Below are positions 8,159-17,033 of a stretch of 64,000 nt of DNA, piece by piece. Position numbers and translations under genes: made by a program. Below the pieces are notes generated by a model. It was not told where the DNA came from. It was given only the letters and a program-made list of their open reading frames with translations, and made no database searches. How positions within the stretch are numbered: the first letter of the stretch is position 1; each line of letters starts with the position of its first letter. The stretch covers positions 62,001-126,000 of the forward strand of contig NC_009792.1 of the NCBI RefSeq assembly GCF_000018045.1, given 5' to 3'. Origin of the DNA: Citrobacter koseri ATCC BAA-895 (GTDB lineage Bacteria > Pseudomonadota > Gammaproteobacteria > Enterobacterales > Enterobacteriaceae).

Positions 8159-9700
8159 TTACCAGGACTGGGTTGCTTTGAAGGAATCGAGGATGCCTTT
8201 CAGCTTGCCTTCGATTTCGTCGTTATAGCCACCGGACTGGTTGATCTCTTGCATCAACGGAGCGTGATCACGGTCGACGTAAGCCAGCAGAGCGGCTTCG
8301 AAGCTACCGATTTTCGCCAGTTCTACATCCGCCAGATAACCACGTTCTGCCGCGAACAGAACCAGAGACTGCTGCGCAACGGACATCGGCGCATACTGTT
8401 TCTGTTTCAGCAGTTCAGTCACTTTCTGACCGTGGTCAAGCTGTTTACGGGTTGCATCGTCAAGGTCAGATGCAAACTGGGAGAACGCTGCCAGTTCACG
8501 ATACTGCGCCAGCGCGGTACGGATACCACCGGACAGTTTCTTCATGATCTTGGTCTGCGCTGCACCACCAACACGGGATACGGAGATACCCGGGTTAACC
8601 GCAGGACGAATACCAGAGTTAAACAGGTTGGTTTCCAGGAAGATCTGACCATCGGTAATAGAAATTACGTTGGTCGGAACGAACGCAGAAACGTCACCCG
8701 CCTGGGTTTCGATAATCGGCAGCGCAGTCAGAGAACCGGTTTTCCCTTTCACTTCACCTTTAGTGAAGGCTTCAACGTATTCAACGTTAACACGCGCAGC
8801 ACGCTCCAGCAGACGAGAGTGGAGGTAGAATACGTCGCCCGGGAATGCTTCACGTCCTGGCGGACGACGGAGCAGCAGGGAGATCTGACGATAAGCAACA
8901 GCCTGTTTGGACAGGTCATCGTAGATGATCAGCGCATCTTCGCCGCGGTCGCGGAAGTATTCGCCCATTGCGCAACCGGCATACGGCGCCAGGTATTGCA
9001 GTGCGGCAGATTCAGATGCGGTGGCAACCACAACGATGGTATTTTGCAGCGCGCCGTGTTCTTCCAGCTTACGAACCACGTTAGAGATGGTGGACGCTTT
9101 CTGGCCGATAGCCACGTAGACGCACTTGATGCCGGAATCACGCTGGTTGATGATGGCGTCGATTGCCAGAGCGGTTTTACCGGTCTGACGGTCACCGATG
9201 ATCAATTCACGCTGACCACGACCGATTGGGATCATGGAGTCAACGGCTTTATAACCCGTCTGAACTGGCTGATCAACGGACTGACGTTCGATTACGCCCG
9301 GCGCGATAGCTTCAACAGCAGAGAAGCCGTCGTGCTCAACCGGACCTTTACCGTCGATTGGCGCGCCCAGGGTGTTAACCACACGGCCCAGCAGGCCACG
9401 GCCAACCGGAACTTCCAGGATACGGCCAGTACATTTAACCTTCATGCCTTCGGCAAGGTCAGCGTACGGCCCCATCACAACCGCACCTACAGAGTCGCGC
9501 TCCAGGTTCAGTGCGATAGCGTAACGGTTACCCGGCAGGGAGATCATTTCACCCTGCATACAATCGGCCAGGCCGTGAATGCGGATAACACCGTCACTTA
9601 CAGAAACAATAGTACCTTCGTTGTGAGCTTCACTCACAACATTGAACTGAGCAATGCGCTGCTTGATCAGTTCGCTGATTTCGGTGGAATTCAGTTGCAT
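8159..9700 (-). CDS. atpA: ATP synthase F1 subunit alpha
   Basis: Non-catalytic nucleotide-binding subunit alternating with beta in the F1 hexamer. 513 residues, identical in length to E. coli. Walker A GDRQTGKT at about 169-176, Walker B region LIIYDDLSKQA, and the arginine finger in the SVSRVGGAAQ segment near 373. The N-terminal helix (MQLNSTEISELIKQRI) docks with delta. The gene lies 12 bp after atpH. Confidence 0.99.
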   Translation of the reverse strand: MQLNSTEISELIKQRIAQFNVVSEAHNEGTIVSVSDGVIRIHGLADCMQGEMISLPGNRYAIALNLERDSVGAVVMGPYADLAEGMKVKCTGRILEVPVGRGLLGRVVNTLGAPIDGKGPVEHDGFSAVEAIAPGVIERQSVDQPVQTGYKAVDSMIPIGRGQRELIIGDRQTGKTALAIDAIINQRDSGIKCVYVAIGQKASTISNVVRKLEEHGALQNTIVVVATASESAALQYLAPYAGCAMGEYFRDRGEDALIIYDDLSKQAVAYRQISLLLRRPPGREAFPGDVFYLHSRLLERAARVNVEYVEAFTKGEVKGKTGSLTALPIIETQAGDVSAFVPTNVISITDGQIFLETNLFNSGIRPAVNPGISVSRVGGAAQTKIMKKLSGGIRTALAQYRELAAFSQFASDLDDATRKQLDHGQKVTELLKQKQYAPMSVAQQSLVLFAAERGYLADVELAKIGSFEAALLAYVDRDHAPLMQEINQSGGYNDEIEGKLKGILDSFKATQSW

Positions 9701-9712
9701 GCTCCAGTCCCC

Positions 9713-10246
9713 TTAAGACTGCAAGACGTCTGCAAGGCGTTCAAGACGGCCGCGTACGCTGCCATCAATGACCATATCACCCGCTCGGATGATAACGCCT
9801 GCCATTACAGACTTATCGATTTTGCAATTCAGCTTAACTTTGCGTGACAGACGTTTTTCCATCGCAGCGCTAATTTTCGCAAGCTGTTCTTCACTCAATG
9901 CGGTGGCGGAAGTTACCTCAACTTCAGAGGTGGACTCACTCGCGGCGCGCAGGTGAATAAACTGCTCCAGAACATCCGGGAGCGCGTTCAGACGATTATT
10001 TTCAGCCATCACCCGAATCAGGTTCTGACCGTTTTCGTCCAGCTGCTCACCGCAGACTGCGATAAACGACTCAGCGAGCGTTTCCGGCGCCAGCGCGCCA
10101 GAGAGAAGCTCTGCCATTTGTTCGTTCTTGGTTACCTCGGCGGCAAACGCCAGCATGTCCTGCCAGCGCTCTACACTTTGGTGTTCGACGGCAAAGTCAA
10201 AAGCTGCTTTGGCGTAGGGGCGAGCTACCGTAACAAATTCAGACAT
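9713..10246 (-). CDS. atpH: ATP synthase F1 subunit delta
   Basis: Joins the top of F1 to the b-subunit stator. 177 residues, full length. An N-terminal helical bundle (about 1-105, beginning VTVARPYAKAAFDFA) binds alpha; the C-terminal part carries the conserved IDKSVMAGVIIRAGDMVIDGS motif region. It follows atpF by 14 bp. Confidence 0.97.
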   Translation of the reverse strand: MSEFVTVARPYAKAAFDFAVEHQSVERWQDMLAFAAEVTKNEQMAELLSGALAPETLAESFIAVCGEQLDENGQNLIRVMAENNRLNALPDVLEQFIHLRAASESTSEVEVTSATALSEEQLAKISAAMEKRLSRKVKLNCKIDKSVMAGVIIRAGDMVIDGSVRGRLERLADVLQS

Positions 10247-10260
10247 CAGCCCCTCCCTCC

Positions 10261-10731
10261 TTACAGTTCAGCGACAAGTTTGTCCACGATGTCGCTGTTA
10301 GCAGCTTCATCCACGGAACGTTCGATGATCTTCTCGGCGCCAGCAACAGCCAGGATAGCAACTTGCTTACGCAGCTCTTCACGGGCACGTTTACGCTCGG
10401 CGTCAATTTCCGCCTGCGCCTGGGCCACGATTTTAGTACGTTCCTGCTCTGCTTCAGTTTTGGCTTCATCCAGGATCTGAGCGCGACGTTTGTTCGCCTG
10501 CTCAATGATTACCTGAGCTTCCGCCTTCGCTTTTTTCAGCTGGTCGGTCGCGCTGGCCTTTGCAAGGTCAAGGTCCTTATGTGCTCGTTCTGCGGAAGCA
10601 AGACCGTCAGCAATTTCTTTTTGACGTTTTTCGATGGCAGCCATTAACGGCGGCCATACGTACTTCATGCAGAACAGAACGAACAGGACAAACGCGATGG
10701 CCTGGCCGAGGATTGTTGCGTTAAGATTCAC
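10261..10731 (-). CDS. atpF: ATP synthase F0 subunit b
   Basis: Peripheral stator stalk, a dimer anchored in the inner membrane. 156 residues. One N-terminal transmembrane helix (about 5-26, ATILGQAIAFVLFVLFCMKY) is followed by a long, charged, Ala-rich helix (about 30-150) with the heptad character of a coiled coil. Standard operon place between atpE and atpH. Confidence 0.98.
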   Translation of the reverse strand: MNLNATILGQAIAFVLFVLFCMKYVWPPLMAAIEKRQKEIADGLASAERAHKDLDLAKASATDQLKKAKAEAQVIIEQANKRRAQILDEAKTEAEQERTKIVAQAQAEIDAERKRAREELRKQVAILAVAGAEKIIERSVDEAANSDIVDKLVAEL

Positions 10732-10790
10732 AGCACAATGCCTCTATCTAGTTAACGTTCTGATATTGCTCTTAATTCAAGCAACGCTTA

Positions 10791-11030
<240 letters not shown>

Positions 11031-11056
11031 GACAGTCTCCAGTTTGTTTCAGTTAA
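11031..11056 (-). promoter_or_regulatory. atpE translation enhancer and ribosome binding site
   Basis: The minus-strand leader reads GTTTTAACTGAAACAAAC then TGGAGACTGTC-ATG. This U/A-rich stretch before a good GGAG site matches the translational enhancer described for E. coli atpE, which raises c-subunit output within the operon. Confidence 0.75.
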
Positions 11057-11077
11057 AACGTAGTAGTGTTGGTAAAA

Positions 11078-11893
11078 TTAATGCTCTTCAGACGCCATCG
11101 ACAGATAGACAATCGTCAGACCCATGAAGATGAAGGCTTGCAGCGTAATGATCAGGATGTGGAAAATGGCCCACGGCACATTCAGAATCCACTGTGACCA
11201 CCACGGCAACAGACCAGCAATCAGAATGAAAATCAGCTCACCGGCATACATGTTGCCGAACAGTCGCAGACCGAGTGATACCGGTTTGGACAGCAGACTT
11301 ACCCCTTCAAGGATTAAGTTGACAGGGATGAACGCCCAGTGATTGAACGGCTGTAGCGTCAACTCTTTCGTGAAGCCGCCGATGCCTTTCATTTTGATGC
11401 TGTAGAACAGAATGAGGATAAATACGCCCAGCGCCATCGACAGGGTGATGTTCACGTCAGCGGACGGAACGACACGCAGTGCCGGCAGACCGAAGATATG
11501 CTCGCCGATATACGGCAGCAGATCGATAGGCAGTAAGTCCATCAGGTTCATCAGGAATACCCAGACGAAGATCGTCAGGGCCAGCGGCGCAATCAGCTTG
11601 CTTTTGCCATGGTACATGTCTTTCACGCTACCATGCACAAAGCCGATGACCAGCTCAATCGCGGTCTGAAATTTACCTGGTACGCCGCTGGTCGCCTTTT
11701 TGGCTACGCTGCGGAACATAAGCAGGAACAACAGACCCAGCACCACCGAGAAGAACATGGAGTCAATATTGAGCGTCCAGAAGGTGGCTGGGGGGTTATG
11801 CGGATCCACCAGCGAGAATGTACGCAGGTCCAACTGAAGGTTGTTCAGATGGTGTCCTATGTAATCCTGCGGCGTCATATTTTCTGAAGCCAT
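11078..11893 (-). CDS. atpB: ATP synthase F0 subunit a
   Basis: Membrane stator that carries the two proton half-channels against the c-ring. 271 residues. Five to six hydrophobic segments are visible, and the essential arginine lies in SLGLRLFGNMYAGEL (Arg210 in E. coli numbering); conserved polar residues follow in the last helices (LQAFIFMGLTIVYLSMA). It follows atpI by 8 bp. Confidence 0.98.
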   Translation of the reverse strand: MASENMTPQDYIGHHLNNLQLDLRTFSLVDPHNPPATFWTLNIDSMFFSVVLGLLFLLMFRSVAKKATSGVPGKFQTAIELVIGFVHGSVKDMYHGKSKLIAPLALTIFVWVFLMNLMDLLPIDLLPYIGEHIFGLPALRVVPSADVNITLSMALGVFILILFYSIKMKGIGGFTKELTLQPFNHWAFIPVNLILEGVSLLSKPVSLGLRLFGNMYAGELIFILIAGLLPWWSQWILNVPWAIFHILIITLQAFIFMGLTIVYLSMASEEH

Positions 11894-11901
11894 GATGCCT
11901 T

Positions 11902-12282
11902 TTACCCTTTGTTGTTAATTACAGCCGGCGCCAGTATCTGAACCACCAGCACCAAAACCCACGTAACGATCAGCGGCAAAAATACCGCCTTAAAAACCGC
12001 CAACGCCACCACCAGTAAAACCAGCATAGCTAACACCTTGAAGGCTTCGCCGAAAGCGAATGACCAAGCCACGCGGCCTTTCGCAGGTGTATGCGCCTGG
12101 TGACGCCAGGCAAATATCATAAACAACATGTTAGGCAGCAACACTGCCAGGCCTCCGCATAAGGCGGAAGCGCCCCAGAAGGGGTCTTTGAGGCTAAACA
12201 GCAATCCACTTGCTATTACCGCCAGAAGCTGAATGAACAGAAGCTTACGAGCAACGTTTCGACTCAAGAGCGACACAGACAT
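11902..12282 (-). CDS. atpI: ATP synthase assembly protein AtpI
   Basis: Small inner-membrane protein that assists assembly of the c-ring and possibly magnesium handling; not part of the finished enzyme. 126 residues with four hydrophobic segments, starting MSVSLLSRNVARKLL like the E. coli protein. The ATG at 12282 is preceded by CAGGAG about 10 bp upstream. A longer in-frame start (12354) would add 24 residues not seen in the family. First gene of the atp operon. Confidence 0.93.
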   Translation of the reverse strand: MSVSLLSRNVARKLLFIQLLAVIASGLLFSLKDPFWGASALCGGLAVLLPNMLFMIFAWRHQAHTPAKGRVAWSFAFGEAFKVLAMLVLLVVALAVFKAVFLPLIVTWVLVLVVQILAPAVINNKG

Positions 12283-12372
12283 CACGTTTTTACTCCTGCT
12301 CCCTTCGAGGTATGCCGCGTGTCGTATAAAACGTTCTTTAAGGCTTAGAGTCAAGCATCAAAAAGCGGTCAA

Positions 12373-12400
12373 ATTATACGGTGCGCCCTCGTGATTTCAA
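12373..12400 (-). promoter_or_regulatory. atp operon promoter
   Basis: Minus-strand sigma-70 promoter: -35 TTGAAA (12395-12400), 16-base spacer, perfect -10 TATAAT (12373-12378), starting transcription about 80 bases before atpI. Confidence 0.8.
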
Positions 12401-12897
12401 ACAATAAGTAGCTAAAAGGTGAATAAATGTTTAAATATTTTTCCCTGGTGCACATTTATCACTTTTCATCAAACTGTGAACGATCATGCAAAACTGCAAA
12501 TGGCGCGTAAATACTGGTGATAAAGCGTGCTTCGGATCACATATTGAGCATATTCGCCCCGGCAGTATTTATTTACTTGGCAAATGATGCCTTTTCATCT
12601 TTCTGATATTTAAGCCTAAAATCACTCACTATTTAAAAAACACCCGGTTACAACCTAAAAACCATTCATTGACATTTATAATAAAAATTCAACATACCTG
12701 AGTGATTCTTAGGTTCAATTTTTAGCAACCTGATATTTTCAATGTTGATTAATTCATTTTTTAATAAAAAGAGCTACGTTGTAGCAATGATACAAAACGG
12801 TGAACTCATGGTTAACAGTAACAAGGTATAACTATTCGTTACCTCGCGATTGTTAACACGCGAGCGCCCGTTTTTTTTCTATTTTTTTTGATAAAAA
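12401..12897. other. AT-rich spacer between rsmG and the atp promoter
   Basis: About 500 bp without a credible open reading frame. On the plus strand an inverted repeat CTCGCG-attgttaaca-CGCGAG (12842-12863 region) is followed after six bases by TTTTTTTT and, after a short break, another T run. That resembles an intrinsic terminator on the strand opposite to the flanking genes. The remainder is very AT-rich and may act as an upstream element or protein-binding region for the atp promoter. Confidence 0.45.
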
Positions 12898-13521
12898 TTA
12901 AATTTTGTTTGGCTTAATGACCACCAAATGACGTTCGCCTTCCAGCTGCGGGACACGCAGTTTAACCACGGACTCGACACTGAACGCCGCAGGCAGCGAG
13001 GCGATTTCCTCTTCCGGCAACTGACCCTTTAACGCATAAAAGCGGCCATTTTCCCCCGGCAGGTGGCGACACCAGCTCAACATGTCATCGAGAGAAGCGA
13101 ATGCACGGCTGATCACGCCATCAAACGGCGGCTCAGAAGGGAACTCTTCGACGCGACTCTGCACTGGCGTAATATTTTCCAGCTTGAGTTCGTGCTGAAC
13201 CTGGCGCAGAAAGCGTACCCGCTTGCCCAGGCTATCCAGCAGCGTGAAATGCGATTCAGGACGGACAATGGAGAGCGGGATCCCCGGCAGCCCCGGTCCC
13301 GTACCGACGTCAATAAAACGCTCCCCTTGCAGGTGCGGCGCCATAACGATGCTGTCCAGAATATGGCGTACCAGCATCTCGTTAGGATCCCGCACCGACG
13401 TCAGGTTGTAGGCTTTGTTCCATTTGTGCAGCATATCGACATACGCAATCAGCTGATTTTTCTGGTGATCGGTAAGCGAAATGCCTGCTTCATCCAGCAG
13501 ACGGGAGAGTTTGTTAAGCAC
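12898..13521 (-). CDS. rsmG: 16S rRNA m7G527 methyltransferase RsmG (GidB)
   Basis: Methylates N7 of G527 in 16S rRNA using S-adenosylmethionine; loss gives low-level streptomycin resistance in other bacteria. 207 residues, as in E. coli. The SAM-binding motif [17 protein letters not shown] lies at about 68-84, with downstream [12 protein letters not shown]. It follows mnmG with a REP pair between them. Confidence 0.97.
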
Positions 13522-13545
13522 GGTCGTTACCTGTTAATAATCAAA

Positions 13546-13611
13546 TGCCCGATGCGCTTTCGCTTATCGGGCCTACAAATTTGTAGGGCGGGCAAGCGAA
13601 GCGCCCCCGCC
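13546..13611. repeat. REP-like pair between mnmG and rsmG
   Basis: Two inverted, somewhat divergent REP units (gcccgatgcgctttcgctta / gggcaagcgaagcgccc) form a hairpin in the 100-bp spacer. Confidence 0.75.
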
Positions 13612-13623
13612 AAATTAGTGTTA

Positions 13624-15513
13624 TCAAGCGCTGCGACGCAGCATTCCCTGTTTCTTCAGCCACACCAGCAAAATTGAAATCGCCGCGGGTGTAACACCGG
13701 AAATGCGCGACGCCTGACCGATAGAGACCGGTTTGTGATCGTTCAGCTTGGCGATAACTTCATTCGACAGACCAGAAACCTGGCGATAATCCAGCGTTGC
13801 AGGCAGCAATGTGTTCTCGTTACGCAGCTGTTTTTCGATCTCATCCTGCTGACGGGCGATATAGCCTTCGTATTTTACCTGAATCTCAACCTGCTCAGCG
13901 GCCTGCGCATCATCAAGACCCGGAGCGAACGGCGTCAGCGAAGTCAGCTGCGCGTAGGTCATTTCCGGGCGACGCAGCAGATCTTCGCCGCTGGCTTCAC
14001 GCGACAGCGGCGCAGTCAGGTGAGCGTTCACTTCGCCGGCCGATTCCGCCGACGGCGTTACCCAGGTGGATTTCAGACGCTGACGTTCGCGTTCGATATT
14101 CTCCAGCTTCTCGTTGAAGCGCGCCCAGCGCTCATCATCCACCAGACCCAGCTCGCGGCCCATTTCGGTCAGACGCAGGTCGGCGTTATCTTCACGCAAC
14201 ATCAGGCGGTATTCCGCGCGGGAGGTAAACATGCGGTACGGTTCTTTGGTGCCCAGCGTGCAAAGATCGTCCACCAGCACGCCGAGGTAAGCCTGAGAAC
14301 GCGCAGGCGCCCAGCCTTCTTTGTCCGCAGACAGACGGGCGGCGTTCAGACCGGCGAGCAAACCTTGCGCGGCCGCTTCTTCGTAACCTGTCGTCCCGTT
14401 GATTTGCCCAGCGAAGAACAATCCCTGGATAAATTTGCTCTCCAGCGTTGGTTTCAGGTCGCGCGGATCGAAGAAATCGTACTCAATGGCATAACCAGGA
14501 CGCACGATTTTCGCGTTTTCCATCCCCTGCATTGAGCGGACGATCTGCATCTGCACATCGAACGGCAGGCTGGTGGAGATACCGTTCGGGTAAATTTCGT
14601 TAGAGGTCAGTCCTTCCGGTTCAAGGAAGATCTGATGCTGGTTGCGATCGGCAAAGCGCATGACTTTATCTTCGATCGACGGGCAGTAACGCGGGCCGAT
14701 CCCTTCGATCACACCGGCATACATCGGACTGCGATCGAGGTTGTTGCGGATCACATCATGGGTTTTTTCGTTGGTATGCGTGATGTAGCACGGCACCTGC
14801 TGCGGATGCTGGGACGCGTTGCCCATGAAAGAGAACACAGGCATCGGGTTATCGCCGTGCTGCTGCGCCAGTACGCTAAAATCAATGGTGCGCGCATCAA
14901 TACGCGGCGGCGTACCGGTTTTCAGACGGCTGACGCGCAGCGGAAGTTCACGCAGGCGACGAGACAGTGGAATGGATGGCGGATCGCCTGCACGGCCGCT
15001 GCTGTAGTTATCCAGACCAATATGAATTTTGCCGTCAAGGAAAGTCCCGACGGTGAGAACCACCGCTTTAGCCCGGAATTTCAGGCCCATCTGGGTAACT
15101 GCGCCCACGACGCGATCGTTTTCAACAATCAGATCTTCAACCGCCTGCTGGAAGATCATCAGGTTCGGCTGATTCTCCAGCGCAGTACGCACCGCCTGGC
15201 GATATAGCACGCGATCCGCCTGTGCGCGAGTCGCACGAACGGCCGGACCTTTGCTTGCGTTTAGTATCCTAAACTGGATACCCGCCTGGTCGATCGCTTT
15301 CGCCATCAGCCCGCCGAGCGCATCCACTTCTTTTACCAGGTGTCCCTTCCCAATACCGCCAATGGCCGGGTTGCAGCTCATTTGCCCCAGCGTGTCGATA
15401 TTGTGTGTCAAAAGCAGGGTCTGTTGCCCCATACGCGCTGCGGCCATTGCGGCCTCAGTGCCTGCATGACCCCCGCCAATGATGATGACGTCAAAAGGAT
15501 CCGGATAAAACAT
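13624..15513 (-). CDS. mnmG: tRNA uridine-5-carboxymethylaminomethyl modification enzyme MnmG (GidA)
   Basis: With MnmE it installs the cmnm5/mnm5 group on wobble uridine-34 of several tRNAs, using FAD and methylene-THF. 629 residues, full length. The N-terminal FAD fold shows IIGGGHAGTEAAMAAARMG at about 10-28. Two further family signatures are present: GPRYCPSIEDK and the GQINGTTGYEEAAAQGL block. Transcription of this gene away from oriC is thought to affect origin firing in E. coli. Confidence 0.98.
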   Translation of the reverse strand: MFYPDPFDVIIIGGGHAGTEAAMAAARMGQQTLLLTHNIDTLGQMSCNPAIGGIGKGHLVKEVDALGGLMAKAIDQAGIQFRILNASKGPAVRATRAQADRVLYRQAVRTALENQPNLMIFQQAVEDLIVENDRVVGAVTQMGLKFRAKAVVLTVGTFLDGKIHIGLDNYSSGRAGDPPSIPLSRRLRELPLRVSRLKTGTPPRIDARTIDFSVLAQQHGDNPMPVFSFMGNASQHPQQVPCYITHTNEKTHDVIRNNLDRSPMYAGVIEGIGPRYCPSIEDKVMRFADRNQHQIFLEPEGLTSNEIYPNGISTSLPFDVQMQIVRSMQGMENAKIVRPGYAIEYDFFDPRDLKPTLESKFIQGLFFAGQINGTTGYEEAAAQGLLAGLNAARLSADKEGWAPARSQAYLGVLVDDLCTLGTKEPYRMFTSRAEYRLMLREDNADLRLTEMGRELGLVDDERWARFNEKLENIERERQRLKSTWVTPSAESAGEVNAHLTAPLSREASGEDLLRRPEMTYAQLTSLTPFAPGLDDAQAAEQVEIQVKYEGYIARQQDEIEKQLRNENTLLPATLDYRQVSGLSNEVIAKLNDHKPVSIGQASRISGVTPAAISILLVWLKKQGMLRRSA

Positions 15514-15601
15514 GGTAATTGCCTCGCATACGGCGGTGTGAAAGTGGATTGAAGCCCGGGTCGTGGATTCTACTCAACTTTAGCCGCTGGAGAAAGTCCC
15601 G

Positions 15602-15869
15602 GGATCCTGGGTATTAAAAAGAAGATCTTTTTATTTAGAGATCTGTTTTATTGTGATCTCTTATTAGGATCGCGATTGTCTGTGGATAACCAGGATCCGT
15701 TGAATAAGATCAACAAGTTGTTGAGGATCATTAGCTGTGAATGATCGGTGATCCTGGCCCGTATAAGCTGGGATCAGAATGAAGGGTTATGCACAACTCA
15801 AAAACTGAACACCGGTTGTTCTTTGGATAACTACTGGTTGATCCAAGCTTCTTACCAGAGTTATCCACA
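15602..15869. other. oriC: Chromosome replication origin oriC
   Basis: Three AT-rich 13-mers, each beginning GATCT, lie at 15624-15636, 15640-15652 and 15655-15667. DnaA boxes: R1 TGTGGATAA (15681-15689), R2 TTATGCACA (15787-15795), R3 TTTGGATAA (15822-15830) and R4 TTATCCACA (15861-15869). About 14 GATC sites crowd the 300 bp, the usual substrate for Dam and SeqA. The stretch 15703-15732 between R1 and the middle boxes lies where IHF binds in E. coli. Placement between mnmG and mioC is the canonical one. Confidence 0.97.
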
Positions 15870-15885
15870 CTCGATCGCACGATCT

Positions 15886-16335
15886 TTACACTATTTTGAG
15901 TAAATTAATCCAGGATCCCAGCCAAACCTCTGCCGGATCTTCAGGAATATCGTGTTCAAGGATGTTGATCTTGAGGGTTTCCCCGATCGGTTTTGCGCCT
16001 GATGTCTTGAGCGCGGCCTCTATTTTATCGATGGCGCCGCAGAATGTGTCATATTCACGACTTCCGATGCCGATGGCGCCGAAACGAACCTGAGAAAGAT
16101 CGGGGTTCTGCGACTGAAGCGCTTCATAGAAAGGAGCAAGGTTATCCGGGATATCGCCCGCGCCATGCGTGGAACTGATAACCAGCCAGGTTCCTGACGC
16201 TGACAGATCCTCTAATAGCGGACCGTGCAAGGTTTCGGTTGAAAAACCTGCATCTTCCAGCTTTTCAGCCAGATGTTCTGCAACATATTCGGCACCGCCA
16301 AGGGTGCTGCCGCTGATAAGAGTAATGTCTGCCAT
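15886..16335 (-). CDS. mioC: Flavodoxin-like FMN protein MioC
   Basis: FMN-binding electron carrier of the flavodoxin family, implicated in biotin synthase activity; its transcription runs into oriC. 149 residues, two more than the E. coli protein as I recall it, the extra residues being at the C-terminus (…INLLKIV). FMN loop SGSTLGGAEYVAEHL near the N-terminus, then SSTHGAGDIPDN and IGIGSREYDTFCGAIDK. The 3' end lies just beyond DnaA box R4. Confidence 0.96.
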   Translation of the reverse strand: MADITLISGSTLGGAEYVAEHLAEKLEDAGFSTETLHGPLLEDLSASGTWLVISSTHGAGDIPDNLAPFYEALQSQNPDLSQVRFGAIGIGSREYDTFCGAIDKIEAALKTSGAKPIGETLKINILEHDIPEDPAEVWLGSWINLLKIV

Positions 16336-16412
16336 ACGAGCCCATCCTTATAAAGAGGGGCTATTGTACGCTGTGAGCGAGCTGGGATCTACCTGTGGAA
16401 AAATGTGGGATT

Positions 16413-16430
16413 AAAAAAGCCGATCACGGC
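16413..16430 (-). terminator. asnC terminator overlapping the stop codon
   Basis: Minus-strand stem GCCG-TGAT-CGGC followed by TTTTTT; the asnC TGA stop lies in the loop. It would reduce read-through into mioC and oriC. Confidence 0.7.
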
Positions 16431-16882
16431 CGGATAGTACGCATGATCGGGTTTTGCAGGGAGATCAATGTCTCGGTGGACTGAATTTCATCAATTGTTT
16501 GGATCTTGTTGATAAGTACCTGTTGCAGGGCGTCGATGGATCGACACATAACCTTAATAAAGATGCTGTAGTGGCCGGTGGTATAATACGCTTCGGTCAC
16601 TTCGTCCAGGCTTTCGAGCTTCGCCAGCGCGGATGGGTAGTCTTTCGCGCTTTTTAAAATAATGCCGATAAAGCAGCAGACGTCGTATCCGAGCTGTTTT
16701 GGACTGACGTCAATCCGCGCGCCGGTAATGATCCCCGCCTGCTTCATTTTTTCTACGCGAACGTGAATCGTCCCCGGGCTGACGCTAAATTGTTTGGCCA
16801 GTTCAGCGTATGCCGTACGCGCATTTGCCATTAACGCTTCCAGGATGCCGCGATCCAGATTGTCGATCTGATAATTTTCCAT
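16424..16882 (-). CDS. asnC: Asparagine-responsive regulator AsnC
   Basis: Lrp/AsnC-family regulator that activates the divergent asnA and represses itself, responding to asparagine. 152 residues. N-terminal helix-turn-helix (about 20-45, YAELAKQFSVSPGTIHVRVE) followed by the RAM effector/oligomer domain (about 65-145). Divergent from asnA with a 150-bp control region. Confidence 0.97.
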   Translation of the reverse strand: MENYQIDNLDRGILEALMANARTAYAELAKQFSVSPGTIHVRVEKMKQAGIITGARIDVSPKQLGYDVCCFIGIILKSAKDYPSALAKLESLDEVTEAYYTTGHYSIFIKVMCRSIDALQQVLINKIQTIDEIQSTETLISLQNPIMRTIRP

Positions 16883-17033
16883 AGGTTTTTCTTATGTAGA
16901 TTAGTGATTCACTCTATTTTAGCGTCTTATTTTATCGAATCAAAAGTGAAGTCGGCTTTTTGTTTGTGGATTATTGAATATCACCCTCAATCTGTTGCTT
17001 AATCATAGGCAACAGGACGCAGGAGTATACAAA
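16883..17033. promoter_or_regulatory. asnC-asnA divergent control region
   Basis: AT-rich 151-bp spacer between divergent genes, the expected AsnC target. The sequence tgtggatta near 16964-16972 differs from a DnaA box by one base. A good site CAGGAG (17019-17024) precedes asnA. Confidence 0.55.

Noticed and set aside
8249..9847. 532-codon open frame antisense to atpA and atpH
   Set aside because: It mirrors the codon bias of the conserved atp genes, has no recognisable domain and no ribosome site; a shadow frame.
16391..16410. DnaA boxes in the mioC promoter
   Set aside because: tgtggaaaa and tgtgggatt differ from the consensus by two or more bases; too weak to call.
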